Below are positions 1 through 8,139 of a stretch of 64,000 nt of DNA, piece after piece. Below the pieces are notes generated by a model. The model saw only the letters and a list, made by a program, of their open reading frames with translations, was not told the origin of the DNA and ran no database searches. The position numbers and the translations under genes are program-made. The first letter of the stretch is position 1; every line of letters begins with the position of its first letter. Where the stretch lies: the NCBI RefSeq assembly GCF_004367585.1, contig NZ_CP038015.1, positions 2,734,001-2,798,000 of the forward strand, in the 5' to 3' direction. This DNA is from Paenisporosarcina antarctica (lineage in GTDB: Bacteria > Bacillota > Bacilli > Bacillales_A > Planococcaceae).

Positions 1-546
1 AGCCGAACTGATAAATGGCAGGAAAATCAGCGGGTACGAGTAGGCTGTCGCCCCTTCCATAGACTTGGCTGTCAATCCGGGAATGACCGCCAACCATGTC
101 AGCGCCAGCGTAAACAGACCGAGTATCCCAGCTACCGCGAACCAATCCATGAGATTTGCGCTTGAACGGAAGCCCATCAATAGTGCGACCAGGATAACCA
201 CCACGAGAGTCAGCGCATTGGAAACAAGCGAGGTCAACACGTGAGCCCATAATACCGATGAGCGCTTGATTGGCATGGTAATGAAACGGGCCATCAGTCC
301 ACTATTTACATCCGTAAACAGCCGCACGGAAGTGTAAGCGACGCCGGATGCGATAGCAATCAGCAAAATTCCTGGTAATAAATAATTGACGTAGTTGTCC
401 GTGCCTGTATCTATGGCGCCTCCAAATACATAGACAAACAGCAACATCATCATAATCGGCGTAATTGCCACCGTGATAATCGTATCCGGGCTGCGCATGA
501 TGTTGCGCATTAAACGCCCTAGTAATACCCCTGTTTTACTGTTCAT
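1..546 (-). CDS. ABC-2 type transporter permease (partial, C-terminus outside window)
   Basis: Membrane permease of a drug-efflux-type ABC transporter, partner of the ATPase encoded immediately upstream. About 182 N-terminal residues are visible, with hydrophobic segments near residues 20-42, 55-75, 100-125 and 135-160. This is the layout of ABC-2 permeases of the DrrB/YadH group. The ATG at 544-546 directly follows the TAA stop of the ATPase (547-549), so the two are probably translationally coupled. The frame runs open through base 1, so the gene continues beyond the window. The family assignment is good; the substrate cannot be inferred. Confidence 0.85.
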   Translation of the reverse strand, partial: MNSKTGVLLGRLMRNIMRSPDTIITVAITPIMMMLLFVYVFGGAIDTGTDNYVNYLLPGILLIAIASGVAYTSVRLFTDVNSGLMARFITMPIKRSSVLWAHVLTSLVSNALTLVVVILVALLMGFRSSANLMDWFAVAGILGLFTLALTWLAVIPGLTAKSMEGATAYSYPLIFLPFISSA

Positions 547-1308
547 TTATATCTCCTCCTTTGTGCCGATGATCGCGAGGAAAATTTCCTCCAATGTCGG
601 CTGCTTCTCAATGTACTCCACTTTTGCTGGTGGGAACATCTCTTTAAGTTCGGTAAGGGTACCGGTTGTGATGATTTTTCCTCCATGCAGAATGGCGATA
701 CGGTCCGCCAGTTGTTCGGCTTCCACCAGATACTGAGTCGTCAGCAAGATGGTCGTGCCGCCGCCGGCAAGCTCCTTGACAGTATCCCAGACTTCAATCC
801 GTGCTTCGGGATCAAGCCCTGTCGTCGGTTCGTCAAGAAAAATGACCGCTGGCGTCCCTATTAGGCTCATGGCGATGTCAAGCCGGCGCTTCATCCCACC
901 GGAATACTGGTCCGCTCTGAGGTTAGCCGCATCGGTCAAGCTGAATTTTGCAAGCAGATTGTCAACGACTCGAGCGGGATTGGAAACTCCCCGCAACTTG
1001 GCGATCATCATCAGGTTTTCCCGCCCGGTGTGCATGCCGTCTAAGGCTGCGAACTGCCCTGTCAGGCTGATGCTCTGGCGAACATGATCCGGTTGACGCT
1101 GGACGTCAAAGCCGCAAATACCTACTTCGCCGCCATCGGGCTTCATCAGCGTCGAGAGGATGTTGACCGTCGTCGTCTTGCCCGATCCATTTGAGCCCAG
1201 CAGTGCGAAAATTTCGCCACGCCGCACCTCAAAATCCACCCCCTTTAAGACTTCCTTGTCTTTAAAGGATTTTTTTAACCCTTTTACTGAAATCACTGCA
1301 TTACTCAT
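547..1308 (-). CDS. ABC transporter ATP-binding protein (DrrA-like)
   Basis: Cytoplasmic ATPase that powers the adjacent ABC-2 permease, 253 aa. Walker A is GSNGSGKTT (about residues 38-46), the ABC signature is YSGGMKRRL, and Walker B is VIFLDEPTTGLDP. The H-loop region reads TTQYLVEAEQLADRI, typical of the DrrA/daunorubicin-resistance group. The ATG start is preceded by an AGGAGG-like site. The gene lies downstream of padR and the DUF1048 gene. A 37-bp element shared with the padR promoter lies just upstream, so PadR probably represses this pair. The substrate is unknown; toxic hydrophobic compounds are usual for this arrangement. Confidence 0.9.
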   Translation of the reverse strand: MSNAVISVKGLKKSFKDKEVLKGVDFEVRRGEIFALLGSNGSGKTTTVNILSTLMKPDGGEVGICGFDVQRQPDHVRQSISLTGQFAALDGMHTGRENLMMIAKLRGVSNPARVVDNLLAKFSLTDAANLRADQYSGGMKRRLDIAMSLIGTPAVIFLDEPTTGLDPEARIEVWDTVKELAGGGTTILLTTQYLVEAEQLADRIAILHGGKIITTGTLTELKEMFPPAKVEYIEKQPTLEEIFLAIIGTKEEI

Positions 1309-1330
1309 ATTTTTTTCCTCCTTATACTCT

Positions 1331-1367
1331 TCTATTTAGTCTGACTGATAATAAGTACAACTTACTA
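1331..1367 (-). promoter_or_regulatory. Candidate PadR operator/promoter upstream of the ABC ATPase
   Basis: This 37-bp segment matches the segment upstream of padR (2188-2224) at 30 of 37 positions. Both sit at a similar distance from a start codon and share GTCTGACT, ATAAT and ACTTA blocks. Two copies of one element in front of the regulator and its target transporter suggest a common operator. This is inference from the sequence; no binding data are available. Confidence 0.5.
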
Positions 1368-1394
1368 CCGTGTTAAAAAAATAACTGATTAGCG

Positions 1395-1412
1395 AAGGTG
1401 GCAATTCACCTT
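1395..1412. other. Hairpin between the DUF1048 and ABC genes
   Basis: Perfect 6-bp inverted repeat AAGGTG/CACCTT around a 6-nt loop, about 25 bp downstream of the DUF1048 stop. No T-run follows on the minus strand. It could be a weak attenuator or processing site. Confidence 0.3.
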
Positions 1413-1437
1413 TGTAACACTTATTCAGTCGTATTAT

Positions 1438-1785
1438 CTATTGAATTTTTTTTCCTAATCGCTTCATGATACTTTGATTCAAATCTTCACGATACTTGGC
1501 GGCATAGGTTTTAGCGTTTGCCACTAGTTCGTCAGCAAAAGACGCCACGTCGTCCCCAGTGATTTTCAGCACTTGTCTGCCTTCCGCCGCACCGGCTTCG
1601 AACAACTCGATTAATTCATACTGGATGTGCAGCATATCCATCCCGCTGCCCGCTGAGAATTGCCACATGTAGTTTTGAATTTTCTTAAATACAAACTGGT
1701 AGTCCTCTGGCAGGGCTTCAACCCGTGCCATCATCATCTTGTATTCTTTTTTATCACCAATCATTTTTTTGAACATTGCCATCAT
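1438..1785 (-). CDS. DUF1048 family protein
   Basis: Small cytoplasmic protein of 115 aa in the DUF1048 family (PF06304), helical and rich in Met, Lys and Glu. The family commonly sits beside PadR regulators and ABC transporters in Firmicutes, and its biochemical role is not established. A longer frame runs upstream, but AGGAGG nine bases before the ATG at 1783-1785 fixes the start at residues MMAMFKKM. The gene follows padR and precedes the transporter, so it is probably co-regulated by PadR. Confidence 0.8.
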   Translation of the reverse strand: MMAMFKKMIGDKKEYKMMMARVEALPEDYQFVFKKIQNYMWQFSAGSGMDMLHIQYELIELFEAGAAEGRQVLKITGDDVASFADELVANAKTYAAKYREDLNQSIMKRLGKKIQ

Positions 1786-1853
1786 GTTATTTTTCCTCCT
1801 TTTTAAAGCTGAACAAGACATTCCAAAAATAGCGAACGGACAATATTGTGAGG

Positions 1854-2174
1854 CTAGATTGACTTCAAGACGTTAATTTTTGATGATACAAACTCCCATT
1901 TTCTCCAAAACAATTCAAGTTCCTGGCTGCCAGCCTCATTAAGTGAGTAAAACTTGCGGGGAGGCCCCATATCTGATGGTTTCTTTTCTACGTTCACCAG
2001 GTTTTTCTTTTCTAATCGCACGAGGATGGTGTAGACAGTCCCTTCAACGACTTCGCTAAACCCAAGCTGGTTAAGGTGGCGGGTAATCTCGTAGCCATAG
2101 GTTTCATGGCGGCTGATGATTTCCAGCACACATCCTTCCAGCGATCCTTTCAGCATTTCAGTTAAGTTTTCCAT
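1854..2174 (-). CDS. PadR family transcriptional regulator
   Basis: Winged-helix repressor of 106 aa. The N-terminal domain has the PadR pattern: residues LEGCVLEIISRHETYGYEI, then GTVYTILVRLEKKNLV, then GPPRKFYSL in the wing, followed by a short C-terminal dimerisation helix. PadR proteins of this short class usually repress a neighbouring transporter and release DNA when a ligand binds. AGGAGG lies eight bases before the ATG. A palindromic region and a 37-bp element upstream are likely autoregulatory sites, and the same element recurs before the ABC genes. Confidence 0.9.
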   Translation of the reverse strand: MENLTEMLKGSLEGCVLEIISRHETYGYEITRHLNQLGFSEVVEGTVYTILVRLEKKNLVNVEKKPSDMGPPRKFYSLNEAGSQELELFWRKWEFVSSKINVLKSI

Positions 2175-2187
2175 GATCAGTGCCTCC

Positions 2188-2224
2188 TCTATTCTGTCTG
2201 ACTTATAATCAGTATTACTTAGTA
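2188..2224 (-). promoter_or_regulatory. Candidate PadR operator/promoter upstream of padR
   Basis: Partner of the element at 1331-1367 (30 of 37 identical positions). It sits directly upstream of the padR ribosome binding site and contains TACTAAGTA-like and GATTATAAG sequence on the minus strand, which could supply a -10 region. Autoregulation is inferred. Confidence 0.5.
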
Positions 2225-2261
2225 TTTAGGGGAATTTTTACTTAATCGCATTTGAGAAAAC

Positions 2262-2311
2262 ACACTACTAAGTATCGCTTACTACAAGTACAATGTAACA
2301 CTGAGTAGTGT
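2262..2311. promoter_or_regulatory. Inverted repeat upstream of padR
   Basis: ACACTACT at 2262-2269 and AGTAGTGT at 2304-2311 form a perfect 8-bp inverted repeat. With one neighbouring extension it matches at 11 of 13 positions. The spacer holds more TACTAAGTA-like sequence similar to the padR element, so this may be an upstream operator half-site pair. Confidence 0.35.
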
Positions 2312-2338
2312 AGGTGTCAATTATTTATCTTAGAAATA

Positions 2339-2536
2339 TTAGTGCAACTTTTTTTGACTTTTCTTATATAATTTATAAGTAGAAATAATGCCATAGACCC
2401 CTAAAAATAAAAGAAAAGCAGAAAGAACTATATCAAACAAAACCATTTTTATAACCACATACCTATATTTATAGTTATCCATCCGACCTAAAAACCTCAG
2501 TAAGTTGATATAAAACCAGGAATGGGAAGTAGTCAC
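2339..2536 (-). CDS. Hypothetical small membrane protein
   Basis: A 65-aa frame starting with GTG and having only a weak ribosome binding site. One clear hydrophobic segment (about residues 30-52) is followed by a Lys-rich tail. An internal ATG at residue 19 would still keep the membrane segment. No family is recognised. Low codon evidence and a poor start make this a tentative call. Confidence 0.25.
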   Translation of the reverse strand: MTTSHSWFYINLLRFLGRMDNYKYRYVVIKMVLFDIVLSAFLLFLGVYGIISTYKLYKKSQKKLH

Positions 2537-2576
2537 CTTCAGTCCAAAGTTAAGCTAGTGGAGAGATATTGGAGGC

Positions 2577-2615
2577 AAAAAAAAAACCGTATGCGAGAAT
2601 ACGCCAACGGTTTTT
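2577..2615 (-). terminator. Terminator downstream of the SunI-like gene
   Basis: Inverted repeat with outer arms ACCGT/ACGGT and inner GTAT/ATAC, flanked by A and T runs on both sides. On the minus strand the hairpin is followed by at least nine T, consistent with intrinsic termination of the gene ending at 2626. Confidence 0.7.
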
Positions 2616-2625
2616 GACAGGCTAT

Positions 2626-2895
2626 TTATTTAATTGAATGGATGTACGAGTTAAGTTTTTTTTGTATTGATATATAGTTGGTTGTAAATAAGATATATGT
2701 GTTTTCGTTTGTAATGATAACTACTCTATCTGTTGTGCCATACGGCATTCCAATTCTTATTGCCTGTTTTTCTTTTCCGCCATAAGTGTCATCTGTGGTA
2801 ACTGTTAAAATATCACATATTGGAATGGTTATCTTGGATAATAGCCATCGAATCACAATATCAGAATTAACTTTCTTTACAAATATCTCAAACAA
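2626..2895 (-). CDS. SunI-like (PH-domain) small protein
   Basis: An 89-aa protein resembling the sublancin-immunity SunI/YolF family of PH-like domains. The segment with DDTYGG, then KEKQAIRIGMPYGTTDRVVI and YILFTTN, is the strongest match to what I remember of that family. SunI is a membrane-linked immunity protein in Bacillus; no bacteriocin gene is visible here, so an immunity role is only suggested. The start is TTG, with AAGGAGGG five bases upstream. It lies in a run of small accessory genes on the same strand. Confidence 0.6.
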   Translation of the reverse strand: MFEIFVKKVNSDIVIRWLLSKITIPICDILTVTTDDTYGGKEKQAIRIGMPYGTTDRVVIITNENTYILFTTNYISIQKKLNSYIHSIK

Positions 2896-3120
2896 AATAT
2901 CCCTCCTTACTATTAATTAACTTATTTTAAACATATTTAGATAATCTGTGCGTAAACCATCGATTCACTTATTCAACTGGATTGCATCTGCATACAGCCA
3001 ATGTTGAGATAACAACATGATTAGGATGTCTTCATCAAGATTAATTTTAAGAAAAACTACCTTTTAAAAGGCAGCCGGTTCTTCAACTTAAGCACTAAGT
3101 TAGTAGAATTTACTGTACCC

Positions 3121-3939
3121 CTAGATGTTAAGTCTACTAGTTAATAAGTTTAAGCTGTACAAGGCAAACTCTTTAACATCCTTATTTTTACTAGCAGAAA
3201 ATTCTTTTAGAACTTCCATTAAATAATCATCATTTATCATTCCCTTATTTTCACCTTCAGCACAGCATGATAAGAAAAGTATTAAATTAAAATGAACTTT
3301 AGCTTTTTCGTGCTTTCTCATTTTTTCAACCAAGTATCTTATTAAATCGTTATTGGTAGAAAGGATTTCTCCTAGCAATCTATCTATTTCTTTTGGTTTT
3401 CCGTTTACTATCACAAGATCAATTTTAGTGTAGTAGTCAATGATTTGCTGTTCAGACAGTGAAGTAAATATATCTATGTCCTCTTCTTCTATTTCTTCAA
3501 CCAGTCCATTTATAAACTGCTCAAAATCATTTGCCAATTTAATCTCTTGGTTTGCTTCAACATCTATGAAAATAACAGAGGGGGTTTTTTTGGTTCTATA
3601 ATCCAAACAAATAAACATAGGTGCCTCTGTCGAAATTATCAATAATTTTTTACTCCGTATTCCCCATTCTTTACGTAAATATATACTATCTAATAATCCC
3701 GGATTTTCGCCTATCCCATATAAAAAATCTATATGTACAGAGTTGTTGGCCCACCCATTAGGGACAATTGTAGGGTAATATTTCTTTTTTAAATAAAATC
3801 CATTTCTTTTTGTCATTAAACTAATATATGACTCGGGTAATTCCAGTTTTAATTCTTGTTGAACATTACGTATTGTTTCTAGATTAACTTCACCTTTAAA
3901 ATATTCATCTAATTCTTCTTCCCACAAATCTAAATTCAT
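3121..3939 (-). CDS. SMI1/KNR4 (SUKH) family protein
   Basis: 272-aa cytoplasmic protein. Residues 1-150 follow the SMI1/KNR4 fold: an N-terminal helix, then ELKLELPESYISLM, N-G-F, a central WANNSVHIDFLYGIG segment, and a later CLDYR. In bacteria this superfamily is common among immunity proteins against polymorphic toxins. The C-terminal ~100 residues form a helical extension of unknown role. AAGGAG lies shortly before the ATG. There is no adjacent toxin gene, so it may be an orphan immunity gene. Confidence 0.75.
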   Translation of the reverse strand: MNLDLWEEELDEYFKGEVNLETIRNVQQELKLELPESYISLMTKRNGFYLKKKYYPTIVPNGWANNSVHIDFLYGIGENPGLLDSIYLRKEWGIRSKKLLIISTEAPMFICLDYRTKKTPSVIFIDVEANQEIKLANDFEQFINGLVEEIEEEDIDIFTSLSEQQIIDYYTKIDLVIVNGKPKEIDRLLGEILSTNNDLIRYLVEKMRKHEKAKVHFNLILFLSCCAEGENKGMINDDYLMEVLKEFSASKNKDVKEFALYSLNLLTSRLNI

Positions 3940-4188
3940 CTACAACTCTCCTTAACGAACTGACTTATCATTCATATCAACCAAAATATACCAAACTTTA
4001 TTTCTGGATGCAAACTGTGCTTTTAAAGATCACTTCCACACGTAAGTGTATGCCTCTGCATAACCAGTTTACTTAACACCAGGATGAGGAAGTATACGAC
4101 TTTATTATTAAAGAAAAAAGCAATACTTAACGTCATTAACGTTAAATACTACTTCTTGTCATACTGTATATAAGCCCCTCATTAATTA

Positions 4189-4470
4189 TTATTCTGCACC
4201 TTGCTCTCTTAGAAAAATAGTGACTTCCTCATTTCCATATTCTTTTGCATTCGAGAGAGCAGTATTTCCATCATCGTCTTTCGAATTAATATCCGCACTT
4301 CTTTTAACGAGCAATTCGACGGTTTCCAGGTGGTCGTAACAACTAGCAATGATCAAAGGTGTAGTATTGTCATCTGACTTAATATTAATCTCAGCCCCGT
4401 TATCTAGAAGATATTCAACGATTTCTACATTTCCATCTGCAGTTACTAGTATTAATTCCAGAAATCTTCG
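4189..4470 (-). pseudogene. Ankyrin-repeat protein remnant
   Basis: The minus strand is open for 93 codons and encodes ankyrin repeats: TADGNVEIVEYLLDNGAEIN, then TPLIIASCYDHLETVELLV, then a repeat with DDDGNTALSNAKEYGN. There is no start codon, and a stop immediately precedes the first repeat, so the N-terminus is lost. The C-terminus ends naturally at TAA (4189-4191). It is probably a decayed member of the accessory or immunity gene group here. Function cannot be assigned. Confidence 0.75.
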
Positions 4471-4529
4471 TCATAAATAGTTGTGAATTCTAGTACTTTA
4501 AACCATTAATTTATATATGATATTTATTC

Positions 4530-5120
4530 TCAGTTTTCATCATCAATAAATAAAGTGAGGATGGAATCAAGTGGTTCAGTTCCATTGGCAACCGCATTTA
4601 CTTTATCAATATATTGTTTACTAATTAAGTGTTTTAGCGGTTGTTCTACTTCATTAAAATATTTAAATGCCACTATTGCCTTTTCATCCCACTCTCTAAA
4701 ATGCATTAAATAGTCATTTGCAGTTACTTTTGTTCTCGTTGATCCTTCTTCAACTGTACATTCAAACTCTTCATCATCACCTAACGTTCCATAATCACAT
4801 GTTATTTGTTCACCAGGTTGAATATCCCTCCCAGCTAACTCAAAATCATATGCAGTATCTGCACAATTTGGATTGAAGCTATGATTCACATACCTTGCAT
4901 GATCCCAACAAAGAACATATTCGCCGTCATCGTCTTCATAAGAGTATTTATATATATATTCTTTTCTAGCATCATCAAGACTTTCGATATCTTCCTCATC
5001 AAGAACAATATCCAGCTTATCTTTAATCCAAACAATTGTTCCTTTAGGGATTAATTTTGTTGCATAAACCCCAATTCCTACTTCTTCACTTACATACCGG
5101 ATTTCTGTATCTGGGTGCAT
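4530..5120 (-). CDS. SET domain-containing protein
   Basis: 196-aa protein with a SET methyltransferase fold. GVYATKLIPKGTIVW is near the N-terminus, the cofactor motif YVNHSFNPNC is in the middle, and GEQITCDYG follows. A C-terminal helical region runs to about residue 190. Bacterial SET proteins may methylate protein lysines, but the substrate is unknown. A longer frame exists, but AAGGAGG at about 5133-5139 lies inside it, so the start is the ATG at 5118-5120 (or the TTG just before). It is isolated among accessory genes, and horizontal origin is plausible. Confidence 0.75.
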   Translation of the reverse strand: MHPDTEIRYVSEEVGIGVYATKLIPKGTIVWIKDKLDIVLDEEDIESLDDARKEYIYKYSYEDDDGEYVLCWDHARYVNHSFNPNCADTAYDFELAGRDIQPGEQITCDYGTLGDDEEFECTVEEGSTRTKVTANDYLMHFREWDEKAIVAFKYFNEVEQPLKHLISKQYIDKVNAVANGTEPLDSILTLFIDDEN

Positions 5121-5524
5121 CAATTTACCATTCCTCCTTAATATCCACAAAGCTCATATTGCAGCTGTTGAATAAATAACTTCTCGTACAAAAGTATTCA
5201 GTCTGTTTACAACATCGTCAGTTTCAATATCTTTATGCGGATACACTACATTTTGAGAGGGCGGCCACTGTCGTAATACCTACTTTTTCGACATTGACTC
5301 TCAAGTTTTATGGTTTAATGTGTAAGGAAAGCATAGAATGGCACCTGCAAAATTCACCGTTACAACGGTCACGGTGAACCTTACCATAAGTAAATTAGGT
5401 TTTTGGTTTTTCAAGAAAATAGTCTGTACTGAGGGATAAGTTTGGGCTACTAGTTTTAGATGAGGAAAATACGGTGTTTGGAATGGTCTTTATTAAAGAG
5501 GAAGAGGTAGAATCTCAGGGTCCG
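5121..5524. other. Intergenic region with a hairpin and possible gene debris
   Basis: Contains a perfect 8-bp inverted repeat TTCACCGT/ACGGTGAA at 5353-5378. A stop-bounded minus-strand stretch (about 5154-5283) could be the 3' end of a lost gene. No intact gene is seen. Confidence 0.3.
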
Positions 5525-6820
5525 TTACTTTTCTTCCGAATTCATTTCACGATATTTTTGCATACGCTGGTGCAGTAGGCCGTCTGTTTGTTCATTTTCT
5601 CCTGTGACAAAATCAGTCATGTAATACTTCAAATAATCTCCATAGTGATTCTCAGTTTTCAACAACAGTTCATCGACATAGAGTGCGCCCTTGGGCAATT
5701 GATCCAAAAGCAGTACGGATAAGGAAGCATATACGCCGCACGCTACTTGAAAGTAGGTGGCATTTGTTTTGTATTTTTTATAGATGTCTTTATTACACAA
5801 CACATTATACATATACCTTTCCTTGTCCGGATAAACGAGCAGTACACCGACTAAATCCTCGCCTTCCAATGGAGCATCCTTAGGGTCTAGCACCTTCATT
5901 TCATAATCCCATAATTTATCCACGTCATCTAAATTTGTACGGATAAGATTAGTAGTATGGTCATTTACCTTGTACAAGAATCCGCCTTCCATATCATATA
6001 ACTTACCAAGTGTATAAACTTCTTCGTGCGGCATTAAGCAGCCATAAAACTCTTTGTTCCCTAACGTTACCTTGAATTCTAGATCATAGACTTTCTCATA
6101 GAAGAAGAGGGGATTATGGTGCTTCATGAACATGGGAAAACTTAGTATCGCTTCATCGAGGAAACATTCAGGTGACCATGTGGTGTAGATTACGTTTTTT
6201 TTAGCCTTTTTCTTATTTTTATAAAACGAATTGTCATGTTCCACAATGTAACAACCAATTGGTTTATTTTCTGATGTGTCCGTCCTTATCAGTTCAAGAG
6301 CCATCCATTGAACAACACCTGGATTCATGCCCGAACCAATAATCGCTGTTGAATTTGAAAATTTATCTTTATACTTTTCCAAATGCCTCATCCGTTCAAT
6401 CAAGCCAAATCCTTCATACAGCTCTTCGTTCTCATCAATCATTGCATTCTCTAATGCTGTATTGACATAGTTGACACCAAGCTGATCGCAGCACTGTATC
6501 ATCTCAACTGTGTCCGCCCAAGAAAGATCGATGACAACAGTCGTTATGGATTGTTTCAGGTGTTCTTTAAATTGCTCCGTGTCTTTCAAATCAAATTCAT
6601 GATATATAAATTTATCTTTTAATTGTGGATAAGAGAGAGAGTAGACAGTTTCTTCTTTTTGTTTAGAATCTATCAAATGAATGACGCAATTATTCATTAC
6701 ATGATGGATCGGATCTTTCTCATCCTGTACAGAGTTATTGAGGATAGAAAGTACTCCGTTCGCCGCACCTCCTGCACTGCCCAGTATTGTGATAATATGT
6801 TTATGTTTATTTTTATCCAT
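5525..6820 (-). CDS. Saccharopine dehydrogenase-like / homospermidine synthase-like protein
   Basis: 431-aa putative NAD(P)-dependent enzyme. The N-terminus has a Rossmann motif (ILGSAGGAANGVL). VVIDLSWADT and GVNYVNTALE follow, as in saccharopine dehydrogenase and homospermidine synthase relatives. The middle segment GSGMNPGVVQWMAL matches the family substrate domain. The substrate cannot be fixed; polyamine or lysine-like metabolism is possible. It is a single gene without operon partners. Confidence 0.65.
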   Translation of the reverse strand: MDKNKHKHIITILGSAGGAANGVLSILNNSVQDEKDPIHHVMNNCVIHLIDSKQKEETVYSLSYPQLKDKFIYHEFDLKDTEQFKEHLKQSITTVVIDLSWADTVEMIQCCDQLGVNYVNTALENAMIDENEELYEGFGLIERMRHLEKYKDKFSNSTAIIGSGMNPGVVQWMALELIRTDTSENKPIGCYIVEHDNSFYKNKKKAKKNVIYTTWSPECFLDEAILSFPMFMKHHNPLFFYEKVYDLEFKVTLGNKEFYGCLMPHEEVYTLGKLYDMEGGFLYKVNDHTTNLIRTNLDDVDKLWDYEMKVLDPKDAPLEGEDLVGVLLVYPDKERYMYNVLCNKDIYKKYKTNATYFQVACGVYASLSVLLLDQLPKGALYVDELLLKTENHYGDYLKYYMTDFVTGENEQTDGLLHQRMQKYREMNSEEK

Positions 6821-7301
6821 TTCACACCTCTTTTAGTTTTATACATAATCTATGTAAAAGAAGAGAAACGGTATAGGTGATTATCACCTGTCTTTCTAAA
6901 TATATATTTTCATGCTATACAAATAATGTTTCATGGCAGCAGAAACAGCTTGTCCAAAAGAAAGAAAGAGAGGAAAGGAGTTAGCTATGGGTAAATACAG
7001 GTTTATCAGCAATAGCCTACTATTCATTAGGTAAAACAAAAAGCCTGTTAGTTGAACAAGTAGAATACTTATTTAATTAAATTGAAATAAAGGATACTTA
7101 GGGTAAAGAATTCGCTGCCTTTTATGGCGGCGATTTTGGTGGGGGAACTATTGGTTTGTTTGTAGCAATCCTTGCGGTGAGTCTTTCCATTACTTTACGA
7201 AGATTTTTTTCAGTGCTTATATATTTAACCAGCCGCCTTAATGACTTCTCGATGTGATTTTTATTCCAATTGTCTTATACCAATTCATCAATTTCCTTAA
7301 G
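6821..7301. other. Intergenic region, possible decayed plus-strand gene
   Basis: Around 6970-7260 the plus strand has a good AAAGGAG site and an ATG at 6987. The frame stops after about 15 codons and protein-like stretches continue in other frames (for example residues GGDFGGGTIGLFVAILAVSL). This looks like a frameshifted small membrane protein. No intact gene can be supported. Confidence 0.3.
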
Positions 7302-7454
7302 TTAAAATATATGTCTAATTAAACGTATTATCAATCTCGGAATAAACAATATGATTTCTGAAATTACTATAAATATAATTGACTCTTTCAATTCACCTAA
7401 TATGTAATTTAGAAAACCGTCTTTTTTCTTTTTACTCTTTCCTTCTTTTTTCAT
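7302..7454 (-). CDS. Small membrane protein, 50 aa
   Basis: Short gene with a very Lys-rich N-terminus (MKKEGKSKKKK), then one hydrophobic helix (about residues 25-43, IIFIVISEIILFIPRLII) and a basic tail. AAAGGAG lies eight bases before the ATG at 7452-7454. The frame is intact to TAA at 7302-7304. The charge pattern suggests a single-pass inner-membrane peptide. No family name is known to me. It sits beside another membrane protein on the same strand. Confidence 0.6.
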   Translation of the reverse strand: MKKEGKSKKKKDGFLNYILGELKESIIFIVISEIILFIPRLIIRLIRHIF

Positions 7455-7572
7455 CTAATAATCTCCTTTAAAAAAACTACGGGGTACTCTACAAATTTTA
7501 CGTTAGGTGTACAGGATAATTTCGTCCTTGTTTGCCTAGAGCATATTTCCGGCTAGAAATCACACTAATATT

Positions 7573-7956
7573 TTAACTGCGTTTCTCTTTAAAATAGACT
7601 AGATCAACAAACACGAATGCAAAAGATAAACTGATGGAGTTTATAACTATCGTATACAAATCCGATTGTAACGGTTTATACATATAACCAACAAGATAGG
7701 AAATCGCACAAAGAAAAACAAAATAAGTAATAAATTTTAACAGTCTATTTCTTATTTCTCTCCATTTCAATTTCTTTATATTGATCATTATGGCAATAAA
7801 AAAATAAAATACAGAGAGAACCAGAAATATCATATAGCCGCTAATAAATACAAAAGAAAAAGAACCATTGACGTCTTTAAATATGATGAAAAATGTAATA
7901 ATACCACCTACTAAAAGCAGTACAAAAATAAAGAGTGTTAAACTATTTTTCTTCAC
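7573..7956 (-). CDS. Hypothetical multi-pass membrane protein
   Basis: 127-aa protein with four predicted hydrophobic segments (about residues 7-27, 34-58, 73-95, 100-120) separated by short basic loops. The start is GTG with GGAGGTG closely upstream. No family is recognised. It lies in the accessory region between small membrane and WGR-like proteins, and an immunity or stress role would be speculation. Confidence 0.55.
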   Translation of the reverse strand: MKKNSLTLFIFVLLLVGGIITFFIIFKDVNGSFSFVFISGYMIFLVLSVFYFFIAIMINIKKLKWREIRNRLLKFITYFVFLCAISYLVGYMYKPLQSDLYTIVINSISLSFAFVFVDLVYFKEKRS

Positions 7957-8035
7957 TTTACACCTCCAATCCTTTGTTTTTATGTTTTAGATTTTCAATG
8001 AATACGCGAACACCAGCTGTACTATTTTTCTGTTA

Positions 8036-8086
8036 CATAGAACAAGTGCGAAGTGACTTTATTTGTCACTTCGCACTTGTTCTATG
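8036..8086. terminator. Perfect 22-bp inverted repeat with 7-nt loop
   Basis: Arms at 8036-8057 and 8065-8086 are perfectly complementary around TTTATTT. The inner core GAAGTGAC/GTCACTTC is the same core found in hairpins at 12628-12660, 17707-17743 and 24451-24487, while the outer arms differ. It may terminate the WGR-like gene that ends at 8140, although no T-run follows on the minus strand. Confidence 0.6.
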
Positions 8087-8139
8087 TTTAGGTATGTAGG
8101 CGATTTGCTGTTCAAACATTGTATACATCTTCTTTTGTT

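Noticed and set aside
5154-5283. Stop-bounded minus-strand stretch
   Set aside because: It may be a gene remnant, but no family could be recognised and no start exists.
5433-5575. Plus-strand stretch with GLLVLDEENTVFGMVFIKEE
   Set aside because: Protein-like, but it runs into the saccharopine-dehydrogenase gene on the other strand and has no start or stop context.
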